A stretch of DNA of 64,000 nt from Priapulus caudatus (Eukaryota > Priapulida > Priapulimorpha > Priapulimorphida > Priapulidae): positions 29,471-93,470 of the forward strand of contig NW_014577502.1 in the NCBI RefSeq assembly GCF_000485595.1, given 5' to 3'. Below, piece after piece: positions 12,201 through 23,800 of this stretch. A program made the translations under genes and the position numbers. The first letter of the stretch is position 1, and the number at the start of each line of letters is the position of its first letter. Below the pieces are notes generated by a model that saw only the letters and a list, made by a program, of their open reading frames with translations, made no database searches and was not told where the DNA came from.

Positions 12201-14668
12201 ATCGTGAAACACAAAGCACTGCCAGTCATAGTCCTTGATCGCTTCTGCATAACCTACATTCAACAACTTTGCCCTATTAAAGGGGTCGTCTCCATCCTGA
12301 AACAGCAAAGAATGACGAACAGGCTCAACACGGAAATTATTCAGTGCTCTGCACCCACGCACACGCTCACACACACACAGAATCATATACATGCACACAC
12401 ACATCGAACACGCACACGCACGCACGCACCCACCCACGCATGCATGCATGCACCCACGCATGCACACACACATATACATGCACACGCACATCGAACACAC
12501 CCACGCACACACGCACCCACCCACGCACGCACACACGCACGCACGCATGCACCCACGCACGCACCCACCCATGCACACATGCACGCACGCATGCACCCAC
12601 GCATGCACACACACACATATACATGCACAGGCACATCGAACACACACGCACAAACACACACACACGCGCGCACACGCACACACTCACACAGACACACACA
12701 TGTACGCACGTACGCACATGCATGCACACATACTCACACACACACATGCACACACGCACACACACACGCACACACGCACGCACGCAGGCGTACCTGTTCG
12801 ACTACGTAGATGCCGTAATCTAGTTGCTGACGCTGGAGGAACGGGTGCATGTAATCGAGGAACACGCGCAGGTTGGCGTCGCGCGCGCGGTACGGCAGTA
12901 TGATGGCGACGCGGTGCCGCGCTGCGCAGTCGTCCGGCCGCCACCGCCCCCCCGGCTCGACGTCCGAAAACGCAAACTTGTACTCGACGTCGTACCACGA
13001 CGGTGGCGCCACCACGGGAATTTTCTGCAGGCCGACTAGACGGAGAGAGAATGTGTGTCTCGCTTAGCGTCCGAGCTTCGTGAAGCACGAGGAGTACTAC
13101 TCAGCACGCAAATCTGTGATTTTCGTTCGATTTGTCGATGGAGCATTTTGTTTTGCTCGAGAGTTTTTTGTTGATGTGGTTTTCACTTGCAATGAGTAAA
13201 CATCCTAATTTTGTTCGGAACATGCTCAGCACGGGGAGGTCATACAAACAGCAACATATCCGAAAATACGCAGCGTTGCATGCAAGCAAATACAATGCAA
13301 TCATGTGCGTTTTCTCCCTCGACCTACATTTCCACTATAGCCAAACGATATTCCTTTGCCTTTGTAGCTGTCCACAGGAGTAACTATTTATAACGTGACA
13401 TTTATACGTGTAAATACTACATGAATGCATGCGCCTGGCATGGTTTCTATGTTCAATCGACACACAATTTGCTCAACTTGCTTACATACTGTGCGTAGCA
13501 ACTTGGCGATACCTAACTACAGTTAAACCTGCGTTAGCAGCATAGAAATATATATAGACAGGGTTCATAGTAGTAAGACACATGTATGCTGAAATAAGGA
13601 CTTATAAGACCCTTTCTGGAGGCCAAAATAAGACTTTTTTACGCGATTTCTGATAGATCACCGACTATTAAAGTACACTAATAATATTTATATACACAAT
13701 TGCACAGCAGATTTCGCCGAAATTCAACACAGAAAATGTTGAAAAATGGTCCTTTGGCAAAAAATAAGGACTATTAAGTACTTTTCTAAGATTTCACCAA
13801 AAATAAGTACTAATAAGGGCCCTTATTTTATTTTTGGCAAAATAAGTACTTATAAGACTTTGGAAGACCTGCTACGAACCCTGATAGAGACATTAGTTTA
13901 ACTAGTATATTATTTCTATGGTTAGCTGTCATCTCTATAAAATGGGAAGCTGTCTATAATAGAAATCTTTGGCATTTGACTTAATTGGAAATTACACGAT
14001 GAAACAACCTCTATACAAAAGAAGGAGACTTCATATGAAGGAGACTTCATAAATAGACTGGTTTGACTGTACATGTTGCAAATTTACACAAATGTGCACA
14101 ACCAGCAATAACATATAATACATCTATACTCACTGAGATGTGGAGACACAACTGGACACCTTGGTAAGCCAGTCCTTTGGCTTTCTGTCTGTCTGTCTTC
14201 ATGTTGTGTTACAGTGTCTGTACTGTTTGGTGTCTGGTTACTGGTACTTTGTAGAACAAACTCATGTGTGTGGTTGGCAGGATTTTTTCTCAATATACTC
14301 CGTGCCTGGCGGTTTCCTTCAGAGTTATTTACCAGGGACTTCCTTTGCCTAGATTTGTCTGCATGGGCTGCTACTTCTGCATCCTTACCGCGCGCGCGTT
14401 TCCGCTTTTCTGTGGTGTCCACCGGTGAATTATTGTTCGGAATTTTATCTTGTGTTCGATTGCTAACGGAGTTGAAGACAAATGGTTCTTCAACTGAACC
14501 GTGAATTGCGTCTGAGAAAATGGTAGAGGCCTTTGGCTTTGCCGGCACCAATTTTAGACTATTCTGGCGTGTAACTGGTGTTCTTTGGACAGAAAAGTCC
14601 ATAAAGGTTAAGCATATCAGCATAAATACTGACACAACTATCACACAAACCTTTAATGCGCATGCCAT
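3243..14668 (-). CDS. Beta-1,4-galactosyltransferase family enzyme (B4GALT), six exons, frameshift in last exon
   Basis: A Golgi type II membrane glycosyltransferase that would transfer galactose (or a related sugar) from a UDP-sugar to a glycan. Coding exons, in order of translation: 14668-14134, 13035-12794, 12296-12109, 10142-10020, 7783-7670 and 3509-3243; all junctions are GT-AG and in phase. Exon 1 starts at the ATG at 14668 and encodes a short cytosolic tail, a hydrophobic anchor (about residues 4-24) and a Ser/Asn-rich stem with N-x-S/T sites. Exon 2 has the GGRWRPDDC block and [10 protein letters not shown]. Exon 3 has FNRAKLLN and the metal-binding DVD (about 291-293). Exon 4 has FGGV and the acceptor-site motif WGGEDDD (about 353-359). 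The last exon gives DGL-SLKY, but one base is missing near 3459-3461, so the literal frame stops after DGLTR. With that base the protein would be about 489 residues, with a longer C-terminal tail than usual. The usual Cys after the DVD region is Ser here (YASPGQP). It could correspond to any of vertebrate B4GALT1-6. Confidence 0.93.
3670..4085. repeat. About 41-bp minisatellite (TTCACATGTTATC-type), B4GALT intron 5
   Basis: About ten tandem units built from GTTCACATGTTATC, TATCTGTGTTACACATT and GTCACAGCTA, with variants carrying a shorter insert (TCTTAGCTATGTCACACATT). The unit keeps one frame open on each strand, producing spurious periodic proteins. A shorter diverged array of the same motifs occurs at 7402-7575 in the same intron. 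Confidence 0.9.
4090..6470. other. B4GALT intron 5, mostly unique sequence
   Basis: Contains a C-rich/CT-rich stretch (4675-4830) and a segment of probable dispersed repeat (about 5840-6400) with a short GACG tandem (6305-6345). At 6188-6210 the hexamer TGACCT is repeated at 7-bp spacing (TTGACCTTTGACCTTTGACC). No exon is recognised. Confidence 0.4.
6476..6575. repeat. Interstitial telomere-like CCCTAA array
   Basis: About 16 units of CCCTAA with CCTAAT variants. It directly precedes the dispersed repeat at about 6590-7405. It lies inside B4GALT intron 5, so it is interstitial and not a chromosome end. Confidence 0.9.
6590..7405. repeat. Dispersed repeat, copy 1 (clean)
   Basis: This stretch is repeated in the same orientation at 40330-41845 in ATAD1 intron 1. 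Shared landmarks are GCGCCTCATAAAA(A)TGGTTGAAA, AGTAACTGAACGTATG, GTACATGGATTAGA, TCTTTTATTAATCTGTG and GGAGCTCTCCATCATGCCTC. It contains its own tandem of a unit of about 50 bp (7200-7325: GGAGCTCTCCATCATGCCTC followed by TTAAGGGTGTGATTTTT). No protein is encoded. It may be part of a larger transposon. Confidence 0.75.
7402..7575. repeat. Diverged second array of the 41-bp minisatellite motif
   Basis: Repeats of GCTAGTTCACA, TATGTCACACATTGTC and GTCACAGCTA, the same building blocks as 3670-4085 but fewer and more diverged. It ends about 95 bp before B4GALT coding exon 5. Confidence 0.75.
7898..7973. mobile_element. 76-bp hairpin of the CAGGAGT/ATAATA family
   Basis: The left end CAGGGGTGTATAATATAGA pairs with the right end TCTATTATACACGCCTG. 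The terminal motif matches the hairpins at 53528-53581 and 48097-48791. The flanks ATAACGT and ATAGCAT resemble a decayed 7-bp target duplication. Confidence 0.6.
8235..8470. repeat. CT-rich microsatellite block
   Basis: CTCTCT runs and CCCTTCCTCTCATTCT tandem units, in B4GALT intron 4 on the plus strand (GA-rich in the transcript). Confidence 0.8.
8850..8942. repeat. GT-rich microsatellite
   Basis: GGGGGTGGGTGTGTGTGTGT units ending in a G run, in B4GALT intron 4. Confidence 0.85.
9187..9414. mobile_element. Foldback element with a CCCTAA array in its loop
   Basis: The arm GCGATATGATATGACTACTA (left, about 9207) is inverted at 9374-9393, and the pairing extends outward through CGG(C)CAGTTA-type sequence. 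Between the arms lie an A run, about 100 bp of CCCTAA/CCTAAACC telomere-like repeats, another A run and a short AATTA tandem. The layout is a hairpin whose loop is telomeric sequence. Confidence 0.85.
9963..10002. promoter_or_regulatory. Perfect inverted repeat of a DR1-type nuclear-receptor motif beside a splice donor
   Basis: GCTGACCTTTGACCTG and CAGGTCAAAGGTCAGC form a perfect 16-bp inverted repeat with an 8-base loop. Each arm contains AGGTCA-A-AGGTCA, the consensus DR1 site of RXR/HNF4-type receptors. In the transcript it starts 17 bases after the 5' splice site of B4GALT exon 4 (exon end 10020), so it could also act as an RNA hairpin. Function is not shown by sequence. Confidence 0.4.
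10389..11006. mobile_element. TIR element (TACAGTCAA ends) carrying a nested insertion
   Basis: Left end TACAGTCAAACCAGTATA and right end GGATTGACTGTA are inverted repeats, with TA at the boundary as in mariner-like MITEs. A related pair of ends bounds the element at 13518-14072. The interior is interrupted by a second element at 10550-10989. Confidence 0.6.
10550..10989. mobile_element. Nested MITE with GGGGACAC...CATGCGAATT ends
   Basis: Left GCAGGGGACACGCCATGCGA and right TCGCATGGTGTGTCCCCCGC are inverted repeats. The interior repeats CGCAGCGAAAAT, GCGAATTTC and GATGCGAA many times in both orientations. No transposase is encoded. It sits inside the element 10389-11006, so it inserted later. 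Confidence 0.8.
11560..11860. mobile_element. hAT-like MITE with telomere-like interior, copy 1
   Basis: The ends CATAGGGTCTATGTCCCCCA and GGGGGACATAGACCCTC are inverted repeats extending over 50 bp. The element is bounded by the perfect 8-bp direct repeat GGAACTAT (11552-11559 and 11861-11868), the target-duplication length of hAT transposons. The interior has about six GGTTAG/GGGTTA units (11664-11706). Copy 2 is at 16998-17247. Confidence 0.85.
12355..12790. repeat. CA/CACG microsatellite filling B4GALT intron 2
   Basis: CACACA, CGCACGCA, CCCACGCATGCA and GCACATCGAACACA units, with a higher-order repeat of about 100 bp. It makes up nearly all of the intron between coding exons 2 and 3, starting just downstream of the donor of exon 2 (intron begins 12793). 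Long frames here on both strands are repeat artefacts, except that the 3' exon (12109-12296) happens to be open to the repeat. Confidence 0.9.
13518..14072. mobile_element. TIR element in B4GALT intron 1 with nested insertion
   Basis: Left TACAGTTAAACCTGC and right GGTTTGACTGTA are inverted ends with TA boundaries, like the element at 10389-11006. It ends 61 bp from the 5' splice site of exon 1. A separate element (13559-13883) is inserted inside. Confidence 0.6.
13559..13883. mobile_element. Nested MITE with CAGGGTTC...GAACCCTG ends
   Basis: Short inverted ends CAGGGTTCATAG and CTACGAACCCTG bound 325 bp. The interior repeats AAATAAG(G/T)ACT(T/A)ATAAG on both sides. The flanking ATAGA occurs on both sides and may be part of the target duplication. 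No protein is encoded. Confidence 0.65.
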
Positions 14669-14856
14669 CAAAGTGTATATTACAGTGAGCTGTTTAGATG
14701 TTTTATCATTCAGTATATGTGTAAGTGCAATTTTAGATTAATTGATTGCATTACTAATGTACTAAAGGCCATTTGAATATGAATTCAACGTGCAAGTGAA
14801 TTTAATGGTGGCTACATGATTTCCTAGCAAATTCTATTTAGCGTTCCAACCAACAT

Positions 14857-17800
14857 TTACTTAAAGGCAGAATTATTTCCATCAACTCGAACACTGCCAG
14901 GTTCAATAATGCTCAGTTGAGTACCTGCAAAATGAAAACATTCTATAAGGGGGTGTTAAGCATACATACAATGGGTGGAATTTGAATGACTCAACTAGCA
15001 CTAGCACATATTGCTTTATGTGATGAGTGAAATGAAAACAGGAAGTGGAGCGCTGCTATTCTGTTTCATTGCCTTGCAGTACGATAATCATAAAAGTCAC
15101 TGTATATATACAAAATATATCAGCATTGTATTACTTGTAGAAGCTGTAGTGTTTCTCAGTCAGTACTTAGTAGTAAGTGGAGTTTACTGTAAGCTGATTA
15201 ATTTCCATTTGCTATCTAGACTCTCCCATCCACGCATGTTCTGCTAATACAAAAGCCATTTTTAAACCTATGTCTACACAGTTGATTGGCAAATCACTCT
15301 AGTCAGCACACTTATCACACCATCTTTCGTGATAGGTTTAAGATTAGGTTAGGATTAGGGGCCCAGGTGGGGTTAGATTAAGGCTATAGATCTATATGGT
15401 TTGCATTAGAATCACGCTGAGGTGCTATGATAGTCAAAGCCATGCAAGGTCAAGTGACACTCCTATTGACACCCCATCACGTGACGTAATGTCATAACGA
15501 ATATTCTTTATAATCTATAAAACCCTAACGAAAAAGGAAACGCCCATTAAATTTTTTTTAATAACCTTTGCGTCATTTCTGGGCACATTATTTGTTTACC
15601 TAATGAACAGGAAAAGGTTGAAAAGAAACAGTAACATAAACACAGTCAGAAATTAGAGCCTTTCACAAATTAATGTCAGTTTTAAAAATCTTGTCGGACC
15701 CAACATGTAATGTCCCCGGAATGGGGAGAACCCTGGAATAAAATTTGAGCCAACACAGAATTCTTAGATATGCTTTCTGTAACAGCAACTACATCTGACA
15801 TACTGACATTAATTAGCATAGACAATTCGTGATCAGCTTTAAGAGTGTCTGAAATCCATTGATTTAGGGGTGTATTAAGCCCGGCACACCTTGCCGAACA
15901 TTTTGCTCAAAAACATTATCGTAGCAATGTTCCATGAAATGTTCGGCAATGTGCGGTGAAAAAAGTCGCCGAACATTTGTTCCGAACAATGTTTCTGAAG
16001 ATCGGAAATGTTTGATATCTCGAACATTGTTCGTCGAATGTTCGTCAATGTGCGCTGAATGTCGAACAATTCTAGGAACATTTGTAAAGTAATAACCAAT
16101 AGCAGCACGATATGTGGTCACATGATTTTTGTGCCCAATCATGGGCCGATCACGTGACTCTTTACAACACAGCTACTAGACGGCGCCATGAGGTTGTTCG
16201 CTGTAAAATGTTCGGCAATGTGCGCTCAGCAATTGTTCACCCGCACATTGCCAGACAAAAACATTTGTTCGGACGAACATTTGTTCGGGAAAATGTTCGG
16301 CAATGTGCGCCAGGCAATGTGAGTCCAGAAACATTGCATCAACCATTGAGTCATATCAATATTTAGTGTCCAATCAATGAAGAACACTGATCAATATAAC
16401 TAGTAGGTGTTGGACGATACGAACTCGTAGTTCATGATACAATCCTTATCACGATATAGTCTGCACAATTCAATACATATATCAACAGGAGTGAATAATA
16501 ATAGATTAATAATAAAGATAATGCTATCCAACTGCTCAATCCTAGTTTGGGACCCAGGTCCTCATTTCTGCAAATGTGCTATTTACTAAGCTGGGTACTA
16601 AAATAGGATTGGACCCAACCCAACACTGGGTAACACAGTTGAAAACCATGTTGAAAACATGTTGATAATGAGACAAAATATCATGTCCATTTCCAGAGTG
16701 ACTGATGACAAAAGAATATATTACAGACACGTACATCAACACAATAACAAAACCAAATAGGATCTACCACACTGTTCCCATTACGATTTATTGTATCTAA
16801 CATGTGCGTATACGTATGTATACAGAGATCGTAGTACCGGATTATCGATTAGGGTCAAAAGCATAATATTATGAACATGATTATATTAGGCTTTATATTA
16901 CACAGTACCATACTGTCCTGACTATAGTCATACTACTGTGTACTTAGCCCGACCAGGCTGTGTGATTAACGTCAATATACACAATAGGGTCTTCTAACGC
17001 TCATAGGGTCTATGTCCGCCCCCAGGGTACTGCCGGAACGTACCCTGGATAGGGTTCCGTCCGGTATACCAGAACGTACCCTGGTAACTATCTGATATGG
17101 TTAGGGTTAGGGTTAGGGTTAGGAAGTAGGCGTAAGCGACTCCCTAGACTCGTTAGTGGAGTAGGCGAGATACGGTTCGGCATATTACTATTAGATAGTA
17201 CCAGGGTACGTTCCGGCAGTACCCTGGGGGACATAGACCCTCTCAGCTCTTCTAACCCTAGCATAGCTTTAGTAACTAACCCTAGCAAAGACCGTTTCTT
17301 GGAGCTACTGTCACTGTGTATGTATTGTGTTACCTGCACTGGGTGACTCTCCCGCACGTGAACATAGACTACAGTTGAGATGTACCCACACTACGGAAGT
17401 ATACTATACAGACTCTGCAGTGTAGTACAGAATTTGATTATTGATCATTGAACTTGATATCCAGGATCCTTAAAGCCGCACATTGCGCATCCAAACGCTA
17501 ATTTCTCCAGTGCTAAACTAGCAAATACTTCGTGTCATGCACAATCACACTACCTTATGACAAAATAAACTCTAGTTGCTCCCATTTCACTGCGCATTTG
17601 CTTAAAACCCACAAGAAAGAGGTGAGAAAACTGGCATTCTGGCGCAAACGCCGACTGTTTGCCAAACAATTTAGCCTCGAAGTGGTGAGGTGACGTCACG
17701 TTTTTATCTTTGCTACACCCGTACCGCTGTACCGTAGCACCGCTGTGCGGTTGCTTGGGGAAATTGTCAACAACATCAGAGAATTTTAACAACATTGGAG

Positions 17801-20800
17801 GTATTCTCAAATACCTTTTATAAGACAACGCACAGTGAAATGGGAGGAACTAGAGTTTATTTTGTCATAAGGTAGTGTGATTATGCATGACACGAAGTAT
17901 TTGCTAGTCTAGTAGTAGTACTGGAGAAATTAGCGTTTGGATGCGCATTGTGCGGCTTTAATTGATTCCAGGATTAGTATGACCTAGCTTTAGTACTATA
18001 GCCCGCGTACAGTTGCCGCAGGGTTCTGGAGCAACAGCCTTCCTCAGTTCCTGCGGCAACTGTACACGGGGTATAGTACTAGAGCTAAGTATGACCATGA
18101 CTATCACTTATCAGTATGACTATATTGACTATGAGTGAGTCACCGAGTCCGAGTGTGATAAAAGATAGGTAGGTAAAGATAAAAGATAAAAGATAAAAGA
18201 TGTGATAAAATGCGCATATCCTATTCACTGGCAGTCGCACTGACACTGCCACAGGCAGCGTGATTAAATTTACACAGATATACTCATAACACTGTTACGC
18301 AACGATGCGCAGACTTACCATGAATTTAACATCATATTCAGAAAAATCCCCGATGGCCTCTGACAGACGATGATATGGAAAGAACTCAGGAACAGCTAGT
18401 ATATGTCGTTCTCGTGACAGAACCGGCTAACTATGGGATGACTCACTATACACTGTCCCAGCATCTACTGCGCCTGCGTACAAAGATGCAGCGCCATTTC
18501 TCATAAACGAGATGCTTATAGATGGCACCCGTAATCGTAATCCTAATAAGTGGTCGTATAACTGTGCTGGATTTCCCAGTCAATCTCCAATCCATTATCG
18601 TGACGTCATTGATCATAAATGTAACTTTTCCGCCACAGACAACCAACTTCTGATATACATTCTAAAGAAAATACTGCTGGTTTACGGAACTGGTGTCATG
18701 CGAATGCATGATGAGTGTATGTGGAAGAGAATGTAAAATTACGTCATCACCTCCGGTCCGCGAGTTTTTTTTTACATGTGAGTTGGGAAATAGATATTAC
18801 TATTAGGAAGCAGGATATAGATATTCTATATAATAAGATCTCTGTATTATACACTCCTGATATATACATATGTGTATATATGATATTGTAAGCATGTAGT
18901 TCATGCGAACGGGGCTGCAGATGACACTAGCAACACTGGGCTTGCGAACGAATAGGGGGAACCCTGGGTAACGAATAGGGATGATGTATATCACGTGATG
19001 AGTACCGGTACGGGTTACTTCATATAGCAGCGATTGGCTGTTTCACCTCGTACGTGTTATGCCCACAGCCTTTGTGTTGGCTTGATGAGTAATCTGGTCA
19101 GGAATTCTCAGACAATAGCCCACATACTGGCCAAGTGTCTTAAAACAATTGTTATTTTATAGACAGACTGCGCAGTTTAGCCAAATAGCGAAGAGCGAGG
19201 AAGATGCTTGCTCGTTTGGTTACCGAATTTCGTGATGATGTGGGAAAACTACGTAGCGTGAAAGAAACATGCAGATCGAGACGACCTGTTTCGGGAGCTC
19301 ATATATAGGCCTATAAGAGCGAGCGCGCGTGTCGATTACAGAGAGAGAAATAGTAGAGTAGATCAGAAAGTGTAGAGAGTAGACAGCATACATTTACCGG
19401 TCGAGTATATAGTTGTGCGGCTATAGTGCTCTAGCTTGTGTTAGAATCGTTATAATGTTTTGGAACATTATATATTAGAATATTATGTTGAGGAACATGT
19501 ACATGGGTCAACCAACCTCAACTCGACTTTGCATTACGCCACCGACGGTACCAAAATCAACATACGGAGAGTGCGCCCGCGTGTGTGCGCGCGCGTGTGC
19601 GCGTACATATATTATGTAGAGACACATTTAACACGCTTTATTTCTGAAACAGCCTGGAGGTGCCCAAAGTACTTGGGAAGCTGTTAAGCCATGCTTGAGA
19701 CTTATAGTTAATCGGAGAGCTGGAAGGAGTGTTAAGTCAGAGGAGAGACTCGTACAGTTGAAGCTATAATTAAGTTCCCTCAACTGCCGAGTCTCAATTA
19801 ACAGTAACATCCTTTCAAAACATAAAACCAGACACATTTACGTTAAATAAATGTTATTATACAACGTTATAATATCGTTTTTGTGTTAGCTAGGTAATTA
19901 ATGTTTTGCTTAAAAACAACACAATGTTAACACAACCTGATAATATATACATATATACACACGCATGTCCATGATACTAAGAGTCGATATAATATAATGA
20001 TATTTAATAATGTATAATATTTCCTATTACTATCATTACTTACTATTACACTTTCTTTACTCGTGCTGGTACTGATACTAACAACGCATACGTACACAAC
20101 AATTTGTATTTGTATTGTTTGTGTTTAGTAGCCGACCGTTTCCGCAACCCATTTTAATGATGAGAATACAAATCACTTATAATTTAGTTCTATTAAGTAA
20201 ATAATTAGGCATGTAATAATTAAATAAAAGCTCAAAGCGTTTTGTTGTCATTATAGTGGTAGAAACAAGGAGTGACTGATCGTGACATAAGTGGTAGTAA
20301 TTTAGGTTCGAATATTTCAGATTTCTGCTTTCAAACTCTCACAAACTCATTAAAATCTGCGTAATTAACGTAATCATCTTCCTAATCTTAACGTATTCTC
20401 TTCACATGAGAATGCACGTTCATGTCAATAGTGATAGATTTGATAGACAACTTGACATTCGCAATTAACGATGCGATCGATTGTTTAGAAGCACACCAAT
20501 TAACAAACCGATGACTCTCAATATTGCACGCGGAGTCATGTTCAGCGATGAAAAATTTACCTTATCCGCCACCAAAATATTACAAATGCGGACATGTAAA
20601 TCCAATCGCGGCCGTGTTACATTACAACATACACATGTATTTCCTATTAATTTAAATACAATTATAATAGACGGTAGTTCGCTCGAGAGCTTTATCCAGT
20701 CGGGAGCGTGCGATTGGCAGGTATACCAAGGCAATTAATGTGTGTGTACGTGTGTAATGAGAATGAAACGGCCAAAATGAGTGCAACGAATTCCTAAATT

Positions 20801-23800
20801 AATGTTCGCGTCCTGTCTGTTTCAGAGGCGATATATCCGGCCAATCAATGTTACCTGGCATTTACCTGTTAATACGTAATTAACTGTGATGAACTAGCTT
20901 TTAGTCACTCATTGGCCCCTTGATATTATATCATTTACATTCCGCGGGCGAGAACTACTTAAACATAAGAACTCCTTTATAATACCACTACCTTCCACTA
21001 CCATGGTGAAACCACCCCCAGATCGGTATCGGACACCTTGACATCCGGTGCATTGTATATTAATTCATGATGTAATATAGTAAAATAGTAAAATAGTAAT
21101 AATATAGTAAAATAGTAAGATAAATCAAGCAATAACAATAAAAACAATAAGAGGTAAAATTCAATAATAACCATAACGTCAATTTACTTCGACTATATAA
21201 TCCAGCCTATACAAGACGTGATTGGGAGTTTAAGCAACAGCCACCACACAGATTTTTCCACAAATAACAAACACGATTTCCAGTCACGTTCAATTCACCG
21301 ACTGAAACATTTACAGGCAACACAATTTTGCTTTGTACACTGAACATAATATTAGATTCTCCCGTTTTCCATATACACACACGCGCACGTGCAGATGGAC
21401 AGCTATCAGTAAACAAATTACTTCACCCACACGCGCCAATAGGAGATCTCTGGACACTTTTCTGTAGAAAAAATATGGGTACGAACGAATACACGTCAAA
21501 ATTTCTGAGCTATTCTCTGATATGATCAATGTGTGCTCTCGGAAATATGAAACGCTGTCGCTTTTCCCCAGTGATCACGTAAACGCACTTATCCCATATA
21601 CTGCGTAGACGCACCACACACACGCACGTACCTACGCACGCATGTACACACGCACGCGCATGCACGCGCGCCCACACACACAGACAAACAGCATGCAAGT
21701 GTCACACAGCGCATGAAAGCTAGCGCGCGCACCCCCCTGAATGTGCAGCGATGATAGCTGTCAGTCCGCTCACTCCATACAGTTACTTTCAGTCACACTA
21801 ACGCCTGGCGCACAGCGAGTGCGGACGAGCGCACGTGAAGACTGCTTGCTCATCTAGGAGACCCAGGCGAGGCTGGGTGGCGGAGGGCGGGGGGGCGCGG
21901 GATGTCACGGCGAGGCAGGTATAGTTTTCTCACCGCGCGTGGGCTGCACGCCTCTGCTTTCCCACGTGCAAGGATGCTTCCCGGCGGCGGCAGCAGCAGC
22001 AGCGGCCGCCGGAACTGAGCAAGTAGGCGACGAGCGACATAGAACCGCGTGGTTAACTCTGTCACAGCTCGGAGCGCCCCCCCCCCCACTGTCGCACACG
22101 CACTACTCAGCAGGGGACAGCGAGGGATGTGCTGGGGCGCGCTTTGCTGGTGCGAAGAGGCGCGTGACTTGGCGCTTTAGCTACGCTCGATGTGCGCCGG
22201 CAATTTCAACGCCGCTGTTGTTTCAAACAGGAGGCAAACGCAGACAACGAAATTCAACGCAACGAACAGATAGCTAGATAGATACTGCGCAGCTACGCGT
22301 ATAGGTAACAATGCCCGTTAAATTAGGACGTGAAATAGAGAGTGCACATACACACAAAAACGTACAACAATGCTTTATACCAAGCAGTGGAGCTTGGACT
22401 ACATAATTTTCCACTACAGGTGAAGGCAGGGGGGTTGAACTACCTGCCTGCACAACAAGACTAGAAATAATGTTGCTGGATTCCATTAAATACTGCAATT
22501 TCAACTCCACCAACCTATTTCACAATTCGTTCGCAAACAGGGCAATGGTTGTGCGTTAACAATGTTAAACAAACCAATTTATAATCGACCTCAGTGGGGG
22601 CGAGGAACTTGCGAAGAGTCTAATGAACCAAGCAGTTTTTATCTATACACTCAAGGTTCACGTACCTGTTCAAAGCCCGATCAGCATCATTCCCTTTTTT
22701 TTTACACAAATGTATTTCTTGGTTCATGACTGTTGACGGCCCCAATAAACCTCGGCCCACTTAATGGCTATCAATATTTAGCTATGCCTGTACATAACAA
22801 CAGAATATACATACAGAGCACATATACATGGCAGCCGATAAATACACCAGAGGGGGGAGGGCTGGACACGATAGGATTCTAATGTGGATGTGTCTTAGAC
22901 CGCGTCACTCGCGCGTATAACATCTCTACTATAATACCTTTGTCGACATCCACTATACCTGTCAGTACACGTGATGAAAAGAAAAGTACGATGTTCAAAT
23001 TACGTTTCATCACAAGACATTTAAGGGGTCGCAGCTCAGCACATATCTCCATAAGCGTGTTTTCATGGGGGAAGAGAGGGGGAGGGGGAGAGACTGGCCG
23101 AGCTATAGGACCCGTCCAACCCACTCTGATTCTGTGATATCACATAACACGCAAGCTGCTAGCGGGAAGGACCTGACAGTACACTCACAGCGCAGTGGTG
23201 GGGATGGACAGCAGTGGCAGTAGCAGTAGCAGCAACAGTAGCAACGGCACCAGCAGCAGTAGCAGCACCAGCAACAACAACAACAGCAGCAGCAGCAGCA
23301 GTACCAGTAGCAGCAGCAGCAGCAGTAGCAGTAGCAGCACCAGCAACAACAACAACAGCAGCAGCAGCAGCAGTACCAGTAGCAGCAGCAGCAGCAGCAG
23401 CAGTAGCAGCACCAGCAACAACAACAACAACAACAACAGCAGCAGCAGCAGTACCAGTAGCAGCAGCACGATCAGCAGCGCGTACAAGCCCCACCTCCGA
23501 CCCACTCACGACGCAGCAATAAGTTATCGCACGATGCAATAACACCGCTCCTCTCGTAGAACGACCCTGCGACGCGCGCAGACGCCACACGCTCAGCAAC
23601 TCGGCAGCAACCTATGCAATCAAGATCGTATTAAGAAGACGCTAGCAAGCGTTATTAAGCGTATTATTTATTCCTTCTTAATACGCTCTTGATGCAATCA
23701 ATCTAAGCTAGCAATCGATCAAGCAATCGTGCTAGTGATCGATAGAAACTCATAGAAATGTACGATTCTTTCACGATTCGCTGACCAAACGCAACCAACC

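Noticed and set aside
12204-12903. Several overlapping frames over the CA/CACG repeat on both strands
   Set aside because: They translate a microsatellite (His-Thr-Arg or Cys-Val-Arg repeats). Only the true B4GALT exons at its two edges are kept.
17088-17357. Minus frame ending in NPNPNPN
   Set aside because: The Asn-Pro run is the telomere-like GGTTAG interior of a MITE; the frame crosses the element boundary.
23159-23599. Poly-Ala/Val, poly-Leu, poly-Ser/Asn frames
   Set aside because: Trinucleotide repeat open in every frame; no gene context.
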